Shown here piece after piece: positions 20,461 through 30,824 of a stretch of 64,000 bases of DNA. This DNA is from Bactericera cockerelli. Its lineage: Eukaryota; Arthropoda; Insecta; Hemiptera; Triozidae. Position 1 is the stretch's first letter. Each line of letters begins with the position of its first letter. The notes under the pieces were generated by a model. That model saw nothing but the letters and a program-made list of their open reading frames with translations. It was not told the origin of the DNA and did not search any database. The position numbers and the translations under genes are program-made. The stretch is from contig CM044963.1 in NCBI GenBank assembly GCA_024516035.1, positions 28,664,248-28,728,247 on the forward strand. The letters run 5' to 3'.

Positions 20461-21345
20461 AAGATCACTTTTGATACCTTAAACTTTTAGTACCAGGCCC
20501 CACATTCACCGTAAATTTGTCTAGGCGCTTGGATTAACTTTCTTATCATTTATGCTATAAACTAGATACAACATGAAAATTAAGTTAGCATAAAATGTTT
20601 GAAATGGAAAAAACCAAAACAAATAGGAGGTGTAAAATTTCTTCAAAAAAAGTACCGGTTATTGCATTTTATTGGTTTTGGGCGGTTCCAGCTTAAACCG
20701 CATGAGTTTTGAAAAAAATGAAAGCCTGTGATGTTCTCAGACAGTTTTACAAAAAGGTTGAACAATCTGGCTATTTTTTCGAGAACAGAACGTCAGAATA
20801 TGGCGTAAAATAGATTAAATGAAAGCTTGTTTTGTTCTAAGTGGTGTTAAAGAATAAAAAGTAAAGGTCATCGCGATAGATTTAAAGTTCCGGGACAAAA
20901 ACTGTTCTCAAATCGGAGCCTTCCTCAAGGCAATACTTGAGAAAGGTCATAACTTGGTGATAGTTGCGAATTTTCAGGCTTTTGAATTTTGAGACAATTT
21001 CACTTCGGGTCATCTTTCATCAATTTTTTGCTGTCTCTTACCATTTCACCTAAACTATTCGGACATACAAAGATATCTTCTAACTTAATGTTGGAATAAT
21101 ATGTGTCAATACATTGTATACACATTATGTTCTAACATGATGTTAGAATAACATATGTTAACATAGTGTGATTGACATGTTGTTCTAATATTATGTTGTA
21201 CTGACACGTGTCAAATGGTGATATTGACATGTTGTTCTAATATTATGTTGTACTGACACGTCTCAAATGGTGATATTGACATGTTGTTTTAACATGACGT
21301 TAGAATAACATGTGTTAACATAATGATATTATGTTACTGTTTCTA
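20461..21345. repeat. Intron sequence with decayed AACATGATGTTA repeats
   Basis: From about 21080, blocks such as TTGACATGTTGTTCTAATAT and AACATGATGTTAGAATAACA recur two or three times, some as inverted repeats. Similar words recur at 27190-27290. No gene. Confidence 0.5.
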
Positions 21346-21610
21346 TTGAGGTCGGCATTGTTCAACCTCATGGTTGAAGTTGGCAGGGTGGACACGTTTT
21401 TTATGGCTGGATGCCCTTCCTAACGCCAACGATACTATTTGGTTTTAAACGTCCTGATCAGGACGGGGGTGATACCCTCCATTAGCTGGAAATCGTACCA
21501 GCTACCCTCATTAACCTTACCCAGCCTGGTAGGGCCAAAAATGCCCCAGCTTCACGTGTTTGGAGGGAACAGAATTTTCTTATAAAAGTCTGCTCCAACT
21601 GAGGAGAGCA
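21345..21610 (-). repeat. SINE family C copy, minus strand
   Basis: Matches the tail and body of the 15765-16000 element: AGGTCGGCATTGTTCAACCT, GGCTGGATGCCCTTCCTAAC, CGTCCTGATCAGGACGGGGG, CCAGCTACCCTCATTAACCT and AAAGTCTGCTCCAACTG. The tRNA-like head is truncated. Confidence 0.7.
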
Positions 21611-21814
21611 CAAATGAGAATTTTAGAGACACACTGTCTTGAAAAAAAGTTTCAAGACATTTTTTTTTCAAATCCGATTTAAGATTCAAAACAGATTTTT
21701 AAATGCCTTTATGAACCTTTTTCTTTCTTTAGTCAGACCCAAAATCATTCATAAAATATACGGGTGTTAGATGCATCCAAAATGATAGTTTTAAGACGCA
21801 TGACAAAGGCGCCT

Positions 21815-22319
21815 TTAACACTCTCGCGATCGGTTGTACCACCGGTGGTACAAACGTGTCTACACGGAATAGACCGGTTAGACCACCGATGGTACAAACG
21901 TGTCTATATGGAATGGACCGGTTAGGCCACCGGTAGTACAAACGTGTCTATACGGAACGGACCGGTTAGGTCACCGGTGGTACAAACGTGTCTACACGGA
22001 ATGGACCGGTTAGGCCACCGGTGGTACAAATGTGTCTACATGAATTGGACCGGTTGAGCTATCGCTGGTACAAACGTATCAACACGGAATGGACCGGTTG
22101 AGCTATCGGTGGCCAACTGAGATCATTCATTTCAAGCCTGCTTGTACCACGAGTGGTACAACCGTATCCGTATCTCATAAGATCAATGTATTATGCAAAA
22201 CAAAACAAAATCTACTTAGGAGTAAAATCCGGTCCTACGCAGCGACCTACCCCCAGAGCACCACACCGGTACTAAGGGTGGAATGCGGAAAATTGCAGGT
22301 CCCCGGTCGCGAGTGTTAA
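21815..22319. mobile_element. TTAA-flanked piggyBac-like element with six 44-bp monomers
   Basis: The 505-bp element begins TTAACACTCTCGCGATCGG and ends in the near reverse complement CCGGTCGCGAGTGTTAA. The interior is a tandem of about six 44-bp monomers, GGTACAAACGTGTCTACACG + GAATGGACCGGTTAGGCCAC + CG(G/A)T, each centred on a CCACCGGTGG-type palindrome. The monomer is the same, in reverse orientation, as in the elements at 8281 and 13831. No transposase is present. Confidence 0.8.
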
Positions 22320-22731
22320 TTATAATAGTTGCCACAGAGTATAGAGCAGTTTTTCAGAATGATATTGCCTGGTCATTGGATCAATATTCAAAGTCATAAC
22401 ACAGTGACAAATTTACATGATTGAATTGAAAACGAAAAGTTGCCCTCATGCAAAGGCAACACTGGGGTTTAGAAAATTAATATAAAGTGGCAACACTGGT
22501 GATCAGGTTGACTTGCAAAAAGCAACAGAACTGTCAAAATTCAAAATTTGACAGAAGTTAACATGTAGATATCACTTGTTACCTTTTGTGATATATGTGT
22601 TATCCATGTGTTATCATCTGTTTTTCGGTACCCGGTTCATCATTCCATGTTTTTCCGTTACAATCTTACAATACATACAACTGTGCCTCGTCTCGTTTTG
22701 TGCTTGTTCGTTTCAATTTTTCAAATACAAA

Positions 22732-22948
22732 ATGTCAGCTTTTTACCACATTGTTCAATTCAATGATGGAATTCACATCATTCCACAAAATTGGATCTCT
22801 AAAGACAAGACAGAAGCATACTGGCCTGAACATATCACTTCACTGCCTAAACTAAATCAAGCAGTGAAGAACTGCCAGCCTGTGGACCTTTGCTCCAAAG
22901 TAGAGAGGTGGGTCAAACATAAAATAATTAAAATCAAGTGCTCATCAG
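22732..22948 (+). CDS. DUF4806-type protein, exon 1
   Basis: ATG at 22732 opens MSAFYHIVQFNDGIHIIPQN, then WISKDKTEAYWPEHITSLPK and a basic end (VKHKIIKIKCSS), ending in phase 1 at TCAG/GTAAGT. The pattern 'hydrophobic strand, x-F-x-D-G, I-(I/V)-P-x-x-W-(I/L), YWP' matches the N-terminal module of the insect proteins that carry DUF4806 at the C-terminus (from memory of the family, not a search). It lies entirely within intron 1 of the Chk2-like gene, on the same strand. Confidence 0.7.
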
Positions 22949-23149
22949 GTAAGTTTTACTCTCATCTTTTTACAAATCCACACAAACCTCTCATCAAATA
23001 GATTTTATGACACTTTGTCTTCTTTCCCTTCACCTTTTCTCAAAACAACTTGGGGTTGACATTTTTAAATTTCTATTACCTATAAGGTATGAGAAAGTAT
23101 TGTATTCAGTCACATTTTTACAAATTGAGCTGATAAAATTTCTGAGTTA

Positions 23150-23343
23150 GGTCCATCAATCATGATAGCATTGAGTGGCCATTCCAATTCTGATGAAAAA
23201 AATAACCTAACCAATTCTGATGAAAAAAATAGCCATTCCAATTCTGATGAAAAAAATAACTTAACCAATTCTAATGAAACTTCGACAGATTCTAATTCTA
23301 ATTCGCCAGATTCGACAATTCTAATGAAATTATTTTTTAAATG
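23150..23343 (+). repeat. Minisatellite encoding NSDEKN repeats, possible alternative terminal exon
   Basis: Units of about 24-27 bp (CCAATTCTGATGAAAAAAAT + variable) repeat four times. After the AG at 23148-23149 (GAGTTAG/GT) the phase matches the end of exon 1 of the DUF4806 gene and the frame is open through GHSNSDEKNNLTNSDEKN ... STDSNSNSPDSTILMKLFFK to a TAA-type stop at about 23343. It could be an alternative last exon or the low-complexity middle region usual in the family. The acceptor has no strong pyrimidine tract and no donor follows, so I treat it as unproven. Confidence 0.35.
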
Positions 23344-23819
23344 ACAGTTCAAATCTCAAATTTTTAAATACCATATTCACCCAAATAGAGGTGTTGTGTT
23401 TTGTTGAGTTTGAACAAAGGTCTTAGCTTAGGTTTTCCAGAGTGAAAATAGAAAAGCTCAAATTTTTAGAATAATATTTCTTACATACTTGGCCATCAAT
23501 GTACAAATGATACTTTCTTAAGTTATGTCAAGCTAGGTTAAGATTTGGGTTAAAATGGCTTTTTGAGATAATAGCTGCAATATTTGTTCAGTCAAGCTCA
23601 AATTTTCAGAATGTCTCTTACATCGGCCATCTATGTACAATTTCGAAATGACACTTTGTTAAGCCAGGTTGAACCATCTTAAGATTTCGGTTTAAATGGT
23701 TTTAGCTGCAATATTTGTCCCATCAAGCTTGAATTTTTAGAGTATGTTTATTACATGCTTGTGTACAATCTGAAGTGAGTCCCTGATTATTTTGATCATC
23801 TAGTATCACTTAACTCGTA

Positions 23820-23945
23820 TGAGATGGCGTGCCCACCGGTGGGTCACATTTTTATGTCTTCATTAGAAGGCGTGCCCACCAGTGGGTCACATTTTTTTTT
23901 CTTTCAATTTCCCTTGTAGCTTGACCCACCAGTGGGCACAGATAA
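23820..23945. repeat. CCCACCGGTGGG palindrome cluster
   Basis: Three copies of a palindrome occur within 120 bp: GTGCCCACCGGTGGGTCAC, GTGCCCACCAGTGGGTCAC and GACCCACCAGTGGGCAC. It resembles the CCACCGGTGG core of the TTAA elements in design, but the flanks differ and no terminal repeats were found. Confidence 0.65.
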
Positions 23946-24207
23946 TTTTTGATTAATATATTTTTGTACTCGCCCATCCCAGAGGATAGTTTTTACCAGG
24001 TGGAATTTTGAAAATCAATTCAGGTCAAAAGATATGACATTTTTACTGTAACCTCTCTTTTGTGATTTTCCTCATATAGGTCTTGAGTATTTTTTACCCA
24101 TAAAGGTATTAAATTTGAATTTTTGATATGAAAAATCTAGATATTCTTTACTTAAATTAACCAAATTAACTTACCATTCTTTCAGGTAACTCATTTTAGC
24201 TTCCAAG

Positions 24208-24339
24208 GTGCAGATTCAGAGGGAGAACTTGTTCGAACTCTTTGCCGCATGTCTTTTACAGACAATTTTCTCACAACATTCTCATGGCTTGGATCTCACG
24301 GGCAAAGAAAGCATTCAAGGATTTGCAAAGCTATTTTTG
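24208..24339 (+). CDS. DUF4806-type protein, exon 2
   Basis: The frame ADSEGELVRTLCRMSFTDN + FLTTFSWLGSHGQRKHSRIC + KAIF is the conserved core of DUF4806 (a helix with (L/F)T/S-N, then (Y/F)SW-x-G, then K-x-x-F/H). Phase 1 in and phase 1 out fit exons 1 and 3. The acceptor I chose is TTCCAAG at 24201-24207, since the stronger TTTCAG at 24180-24185 leads to an in-frame stop; the donor is TTTG/GTAAGC. If the acceptor is wrong, the first few residues change. Confidence 0.65.
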
Positions 24340-24854
24340 GTAAGCATTGGAACAGTCAAGGATATGTAGCATATTTGTAAAGACAAAGCCCTCTAAGAAC
24401 ATTAGTGTTAATTAGAGCAATTTTAAATTAATAAAAAGGAACCAGGCAAATTATTGGGTAAACAATGAGGAATAATACTTATCTCTATAAGATGCTTCTC
24501 CAAGGTTCAAAAACTTGGAGAATTTTTATACCGTGCAGAGGTATTTTTGGGAAATGCACAAGTTCTTGTAAGGTTGGGTAATTAAGTATTAGGTATGATT
24601 GTATAATGTCTGTGTACATTCTGCTTATATTTTGTCTATTAGTCTGAATGTCTGTCTGTATGTATGTCTGTCATTACTCAATAATGTAACAGTACTTGTC
24701 TTTACAATTAAAATGCCACCTAGTTCATATCCGTCAAGTAATTACATATGTGATATTTTCATTTGGCTATTAGTCTTAATTCCATGAATCATAAATGTAT
24801 GCTTGTCATTACTGACCAATCTTGGTACTATATTTTATTCTTTATTTTTTTCAG

Positions 24855-25042
24855 ATGGAGTGCTTAAGTGCACACTATTCACTGTAACAAACACACAAAT
24901 AATTGAAAAACCTATAAGGGTGTATACAAGCCAAGCAAAAAATAGAATTAAGTTCAAGAAAAGACGAGCATCAACTGCAAGTGAAACAGATTCTCCAGCA
25001 ACACCTGCAACACCCACCTCTTCCTTCTCAGATGCCTCGTGA
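24855..25042 (+). CDS. DUF4806-type protein, exon 3 and stop
   Basis: After TTTTTTCAG the exon completes an Asp codon and reads DGVLKCTLFTVTNTQIIEKP, IRVYTSQAKNRIKFKKRR, then a T/S/P-rich tail ending at TGA 25040-25042. The end of DUF4806 domains usually has a short amphipathic helix ending in (A)-K-x-R, as here. The three exons give about 178 residues, shorter than many family members, which have a long variable middle. Function in insects is unknown. No lesion is seen, so the gene may be active. Confidence 0.7.
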
Positions 25043-26400
25043 ACTTGAAGTTTGTATAAGCTGTTTCATATTCTTCACTTACCTATGTAGAACATGAGTG
25101 TATAAAGGCAGATACTTATTTGCTTTAACCCACTTATTGAGTTGAGTAAATTGAGATGAAGTCCAACTTACTTACAACATTTTACACAGATAAACATATT
25201 TACAATGCCTATGTTTTGTTTCCAAATAATATTTTTGAATGTTGTGTTTCACACATCTTAAACCAGCATATTTTGTCATCCCTCTGAATTAATATTGGTA
25301 TTTCCAAAGAAAAGGAAGTTGTACAAATTCATGCTTTTAATTCTAATTCTGATCGAAAAAATTGAAATATTTGGATATTCTTTTCAAACAACTGATTGGT
25401 TTGATAAACCGTGTAAATCTGGTTTACTTGGTATTTTCGAACTTGGAGAAATGTCCCCTAGTCTGAAAATATGGGGCACAGATGACGTAGACAAAAAATG
25501 TCTAATTCTATCAAAAAATGACATCACAGATTCCTCTTTCTAACTTAGACATGGTTTAGGAAAATCAAATAAGTCTTAAATAAGACCTCAGTTATACTTC
25601 TCAAGTTTGCCTTGAAAAAGGTTTCTGAATTGATTTGGGAAATACATAAATAATAAAGATATCATATTTGTGTTAATCACAATGTGATGTCACAATTAAT
25701 CAGACTTGCTTTACATAAATAATATTTTAGCCATCATTTTCATTTTAATGTTGTTATAAATAATATGTTCAAGCATTATTTTAGTTATTTTATACCTGAA
25801 TTGTATATATATTTTTGTTCTTATCATTATTATTAGTATTATTATACCATTGATGGTGGGAAGTGAAATCATTTCAAAACAGATCAAATTAAAAATATCT
25901 TGATTTCCATTTTCTTTTTCTAAAGAGAGGAGAAATAAACCTGGATGGAACCTATAAACTTACCCGCGACATTTTGACATTTCAACTATCATTTATGTCT
26001 TTTGTTTGTTTGTACTTTGAAACTTTCTTTAGAGGGATGAAATAGATCGAAAAGTGAAACTCTAGATTGGTTTTTTGCTTTCTATATAAAATTCTGCACC
26101 AACATTTGACCTTTTTTAAAACCTGTTTTGTTTTTTTTTTTGAAATTTGGTGCTATGTTAAGAGGAAAAAAAATATCCACCACTGGTAAATCAAAAGTTA
26201 GCTGTAGTTTTATTTTATTTCAAGGAAATCAAAAGAAAGTTATTCCCACCATTAAGCCGAATTATTTTTTTTTAGAATCATTTTGTAAAATAAAACATAC
26301 CTAGTGTGTGAAAGTGTATCATTAACAATGCTATAAAACAAAAAAGTTTTGCTACACTGTGCAACAAAATTTAGCCCAATGCCCAACTTTATTTTTATGT
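25043..26400. other. Rest of Chk2-like intron 1, possible 3' UTR of the DUF4806 gene
   Basis: AATAAA-type signals occur at about 25650 and 25931. An 82-codon frame at 25295-25543 has no recognisable motif. Otherwise AT-rich. Confidence 0.4.
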
Positions 26401-26403
26401 ATA

Positions 26404-26441
26404 ATACAGGGTGTCCCACCAAAGTTGGACACCCTGTATAT
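26404..26441. repeat. Miniature foldback, ACAGGGTGTCC ends back to back
   Basis: ATACAGGGTGTCC and GGACACCCTGTAT face each other across CACCAAAGTT. It is a tiny palindromic version of the long foldback element at 46126-47885, which has the same termini. Confidence 0.75.
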
Positions 26442-26639
26442 TCTAGGATAGGATTTATTCTTTGTATACTGAGTTGTAATGTGCAATCTGTTTTTGTTTC
26501 TTTCTTTTCATTGTATCCTAGATTTTTTAAAATGGAAATTTTTCAATTATATGCATCTTGTCGGAATACTTTTTATTCCAGCCATGGTTTATTTTCTAAT
26601 GTTTTTTTTTCTTTTCAAATTGCTCTTATCCAGTTTTCT

Positions 26640-27065
26640 TCCAGGTATGGGGTGCAATATGGATATAATTTGTATCCTAACAACATTTTTTCCATCTGTG
26701 GAAGGGTTATATGGACGATACATGACATTGTAACAATAGCATTCCACCTTAGAAGGGTAATATAGATGTAACATGTCATTGTAACAACATTAATTCATCT
26801 GTTCCATTTATAGAAGGGTAAAATGGATTTAATCTGGTATTGTAACAACACTTATCCATATGTAGAAGGGTAATATGGATTTAAACGTGCCATTGTAACA
26901 ATAGTATTCCACTTATTGTAGGGTAATATGGATGCAATATGGCATTTTATCATCAGTAGTCCATCTATGGAAAGGTGATGTGGATGATACATGACATGGT
27001 AACAAATAGTATTCCACCTATATAATTGTAGTTTGGATGTAATATGGATAACACATAAATATCAG
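26640..27065 (+). repeat. Decayed ~60-bp tandem repeat
   Basis: About seven diverged units share AGAAGGGTAATATGGAT, CATTGTAACAA and TTCCA(C/T)CTAT. Period varies between about 55 and 70 bp. Confidence 0.75.
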
Positions 27066-27119
27066 ATAGTGTGTAATTGTTATTCACTGTTCTCACCTTG
27101 TTATCTCAATGTAAAGGCA

Positions 27120-27330
27120 TTGTGTAGCCAACATTTTAGTTTTGAAAACGCGAAAAGAGGGAAATGATGTTGGACCAACATGGTTTTGTTTTTAATAACA
27201 CATCAATAACACCAAATAGGTGTTGCAATAATATATCAGTAACATATGAGTAACATATTGTTACCTTATTGTTTATGTTGGTCTAACAGATGGAAAACGT
27301 TCAAGTAACATTCAAAATTGCTGTCTGGGT
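27120..27330. mobile_element. Dispersed repeat, clean counterpart of 55637-55860
   Basis: The block from CAACATTTTAGTTTTGAAAA through AACATTCAAAATTGCTGTCT is present in reverse complement at 55637-55860. The interior has several AACATATGAGTAACATATTG palindromic words. I cannot assign the family; the ends look like CAGACAGCAATTTTGAATG. Confidence 0.7.
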
Positions 27331-27945
27331 TTTATTATCTATCCAAAACCACCTGTTAGTCAACATGTTAGAGACAAGGATCATGTACCTATATGCAATT
27401 TTTGAGAAAACCTGCTCTCTCTAGCTCACAAGTTTTCACCTGTTTTAAATGTTAAATCTTACATAATATCCATTTATTGATAATTTTAGAATGACTCAAA
27501 ACAAGATATCATCTTTTGTAAAAAAAGAAATTTTTATTAACATTCTTTTATCACCATAATTTATCATATTATTCTTCCCTTGAAGTTTAGGAATTATGAT
27601 AAATAGTCAATGATATAGAAGTGTATCAAGTTCATATAAAAATTACTAAAATGCTTAACAAAGTCTATATAAATTTAATAATATTTAGATTCTTATTTGT
27701 TGAAAAAGGTAAATCTTATCACTCATCAGTGATCATGTATTTATATTAAGTACAGAGGTACTACACTATAAACTCACATATCAATTTGCTACTGAAAAGT
27801 TGAATCAACAGGTTGTTTGACTTCAATTTTGTAGGACAACACATGTCTGATTTGTTTCTATGTACCTGTACCTATGTCTGATTTTCCTTATTATTGATTT
27901 ATTTCATAATAAATAAAAAAATCAAACATTTTAAACATATTTCAG

Positions 27946-28200
27946 AGCTCAGGGAAACTGAATATGTGTTTGGCAGGGACTACACTATGGTGGATTGTGT
28001 CCTCAAACACTCATCTGTAACTGATATCAATTTCTCCAAAAACATTTCACAATTGGATTTCAATGGTGCTAACAGAGAGGCCTACATTGTTGACAACAGT
28101 ACAAACGGAACGTTCATTGGCAATGAAAGGTTGAAAAAGGACACCATCCACTCTTTGATTCATTTGAGTCGTATAAGTGTGATATCTGACAAAAATAAAG
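27946..28200 (+). CDS. CHEK2: Chk2-like kinase, exon 2 (FHA domain)
   Basis: It opens after TATTTCAG in phase 1 and reads LRETEYVFGRDYTMVDCVL, KHSSVTDINFSKNISQLDF and EAYIVDNSTNGTFIGNERL, then HLSRISVISDKNK, ending at AAAG/GTGAGT in phase 1. The FGRD and S-x-N-G-T-F-(I/V) motifs are the phosphothreonine-binding loops of an FHA domain. An FHA domain directly before a protein kinase domain is the hallmark of Chk2/Rad53 (Loki in flies), which acts downstream of ATM in the DNA-damage checkpoint. The usual S-K-x-H loop reads NFSKNISQL here, so the typical His after S-K-x is replaced, which is a point to check. The exon is free of lesions. Confidence 0.85.
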
Positions 28201-28683
28201 GTGAGTTGTTTAAAAAGCAACCATGAAATAGGGTACTTGATAAAGTAATGGAGGTTTTTATTTATTTAATAAATTTTTAATCATGTTTTATTTTAAAAGG
28301 TAAAACATACAAAGTATGAAATGTTTTTTAAAACATATAACAAATATCCCGCAGTAATACAAATGGAGGTCATCTTACTGCTGGACATTCAGCTGATGTA
28401 GTCTGAGATTTTATAATATTTGAGATCTTTTATGTTCATTTACTCCATTTACCAATGGAGGTTCCAAAGGCACAAAAAGAAACAAAACTACCCAGAAATT
28501 AGATTTTGGAAAGTAAAATCTTCTTTATTTGGGAAAAAATTGCAGTATTAAGCATTTTGATTAAGCTCAACATTAACAATATCACATATATTATGAGATA
28601 TTATCTCATATCCAATTGGCAAATAATGATCAATAATATATGAAAAAAAATCTAAAGCCAAACACTCTTCACTCCTATTTCAG

Positions 28684-28819
28684 TATTCATGTTCTAGAGG
28701 AGCGTAAAAAATGAAGATGTGAGATCCTCACTCTCAGAATCAATACTGAGCAAGTATTTCATCTGTGACACTGTCCCGGGAAAGGCTCTTTTGGAACTGT
28801 CTGGCTGTGCGTTAAAAAG
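28684..28819 (+). CDS. CHEK2: Chk2-like kinase, exon 3 (linker and glycine-rich loop, broken)
   Basis: After CTATTTCAG the phase fits exon 2 and gives VFMF, an in-frame TAG at 28695-28697, then SVKNEDVRSSLSESILSKYF and ICDT. Around CCCGGG at about 28778 the frame shifts by two bases and the kinase glycine loop GKGSFGTVWLCVKK follows, ending in phase 0 at AAG/GTATCA. The loop has the G-x-G-x-x-G-x-V pattern. Two defects in one exon mean either a pseudogene or local sequence error; a TGG or CAG codon and removal of two C bases would restore it. The splice sites are intact. Confidence 0.65.
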
Positions 28820-29390
28820 GTATCAAATCATAAGTTACACTTTCTAGGTTGTTTGAGATAGTTTTATTCTTCACTCACTGGACCAGCTACTCATATTAAC
28901 CTAACCTAGCTTGAGTGGGACCCGTACTAGATAGGATAACAATAATTTGAACTTGATTTGTCAACCACAATGTCAGCTAGTACTTATACATCCACCCCAT
29001 CATTTGTGGATATCACACACTCACACAAAAGTTACTATTACAATAATAATAATGATACTGTTTAGAGGAAGGCAACCACCAGGCAAGGTTAATCCCACAG
29101 CATTTTCTACCACCTAACCCTCAGAGTCTATTACTAGCGCTTTAACCACTTGACTACCTGTGCACTGATATATTGTCATACAAATATTACTGACTTTCAT
29201 ATTTTGTCCTATATGAGACTTAGTTGTAATTATTGGCAAATGAAGGGTAAACCCCATGTCCTGACTCTTTCAAATCAGGGTCTTATTTGGTCACAGTGTT
29301 TATTGTATGGGTTTCACTGAAATCCTTACAACTAGGTCAGATTATAACAAAATAATAATCTACATATTTTTTTTTTTCTTCAATTTTCAG
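28820..29390. repeat. Intron 3 with a SINE family A fragment
   Basis: At 29060-29165 the minus strand holds family A: GTGCACAGGTAGTCAAGTGG, and the tail CTGAGGGTTAGGTGGTAGAA. Nothing else is recognised. Confidence 0.55.
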
Positions 29391-29677
29391 GCCAACAAAT
29401 ATCAGCTGGCCATGAAAGAAATCCAAAGTTGTCTGGATGATGAAAACAAAAAGTATTTTGCCAATGAAGTGAACAACTTGAAGACGCTCAGCCATCCAAA
29501 CATAGTCAACCTCTACGACTCAATGTTACTGAACAGCAATATCTACATGTTCCTTGAGTATATTCCGGATGGCGATCTGAAGAGAAAGCTGGAATTTTTG
29601 TAAGAAACTGAATGAACAAACCTGCAAGTGCAATATCTACCAAATTGCACTTGCCTTGCAGTACCTGCACTCCATTA
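29391..29677 (+). CDS. CHEK2: Chk2-like kinase, exon 4 (N-lobe, +1 in a T run)
   Basis: It opens after TTTTCAG in phase 0 as ANKYQLAMKEIQSCLDDEN, with the Lys of LAMKEI as the ATP-binding lysine, then NEVNNLKTLSHPNIVNLYD and YMFLEYIPDGDLKRKLEF. At the T5 run 29595-29599 the frame breaks; with four T bases it continues as CKKLNEQTCKCNIYQIALAL + QYLHSI to a good donor ATTA/GTAAGT in phase 1. Thus a one-base homopolymer excess is the only lesion. The segment covers the C-helix, hinge and alpha-E of the kinase fold. Confidence 0.75.
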
Positions 29678-29754
29678 GTAAGTGCAGTATTAACAGTATA
29701 CACAATGCGTGTAGAATTAAGAAGTGAGGAAACAAACCCAAGTTGCATGGAAAC

Positions 29755-30065
29755 TGAGCGCGCAATTAGCTCAGTGGTTAAGCACTCGCTTGCCATGCGG
29801 AAGGCCCCGGGGTTTTCGCTCCCCCATGCCGACAAAAATTTGTATTCTTAATTTGGTTACAATTGTTTGTAAGGGATACCTTCCGGTGTGCTCGTATTGA
29901 CCCAGCACCCAATTGGGAAGTATTGTGTCACTTCTCGCCCATCAGAGGGGTGGCATACTATGGATGGGCAGGCTACAACACAGACCACAAGCATCTACAG
30001 TAGCCCCTGTTTTCATGGCTACGAAATAAAAAAGGCTGTGAAACATTCATCTTTTTTAAAAAAAA
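29755..30065 (+). repeat. tRNA-derived SINE (family F) in intron 4
   Basis: The head is GCGCAATTAGCTCAGTGGTT (A box) with a T-extended B box (GGGGTTTTCGCTCCC), followed by GGTTACAATTGTTTGTAAGG, CCAGCACCCAATTGGGAAGT and GATGGGCAGGCTACAACACA, ending in A runs. A partner piece at 30295-30390 has B box GGGTTCAAACC. Confidence 0.65.
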
Positions 30066-30824
30066 ACGCCACATAGCGTGACACCAACTCAAAGGAGTAG
30101 AATATTTCTCGCGGTCTATTTATGTTTATGTTTATATTTGATATATTTATGTTTATATTACATTTGATATATTTATGTTTATGTTTACATTTGATACGGG
30201 AGAAGAAATTTTGTGAGGGAGAAGGAGAGGAGACTCCTTTGCAATACTAGTGCTGAGGACGCAACGATGTAGGCCGGCAGGGGTGGTTTTGACACTTCTT
30301 AATTCTACAACGCTATGGTATAACAGCTGAGTGCATGATTTGCCTAGTGATAATGATGTGATCCTGGGTTCAAACCTTAGAGCCAACATTTTTTTGTTGT
30401 TATTCACAAAAAACATGTTTATTATTGTCAGCTTGTCTCCTATTTCTTTAGCATTTATAACATTGTTTTTACAGTTGTTTGTTAGGGATACTTACTTCAT
30501 TCTTACAAAAATAAATAAATCCATGTGAAAATTTCAAATAGCACATAATTTTAATTTTTTATGTGACAATCAATGTAAAGTTTTGACAATCAATTCATGT
30601 TTTTTTAACACAAATATGGTATTATGCACAATTGCACACTATAGACTATGTAAAGGGACTGCTGGAGTAAAGGGACTTTTCAGCCTTACCTTGGTAGTAT
30701 AAACAAGGTTACTGCTGGAATAATGGTACTCTAATTACCCTAATTGGGCAGTATAAATAAGGCCAAATTATTATTATTCTATGTCAAACCAAATTTTAAT
30801 TAATAAATCTATATCTATGTCCAG
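30066..30824. repeat. Rest of intron 4: ATTTATGTTTAT microsatellite and SINE fragments
   Basis: TATTTATGTTTATGTTTATA-type repeats at 30115-30185, the SINE piece at 30295-30390 and, at 30690-30775, the tail of family E (ACTGCTGGAATAATGG ... CAGTATAAATAAGGC). Confidence 0.5.

Noticed and set aside
24186..24339. Stronger acceptor TTTCAG at 24180-24185 for DUF4806 exon 2
   Set aside because: In the phase left by exon 1 it meets TAG within four codons; an alternative TTTTAG acceptor at 24194-24199 gives a frame without DUF4806 motifs that stops soon after exon 3 begins.
26349..26765. 138-codon frame
   Set aside because: It starts in the ACAGGGTG foldback and runs into the 60-bp tandem repeat; no coding signature.
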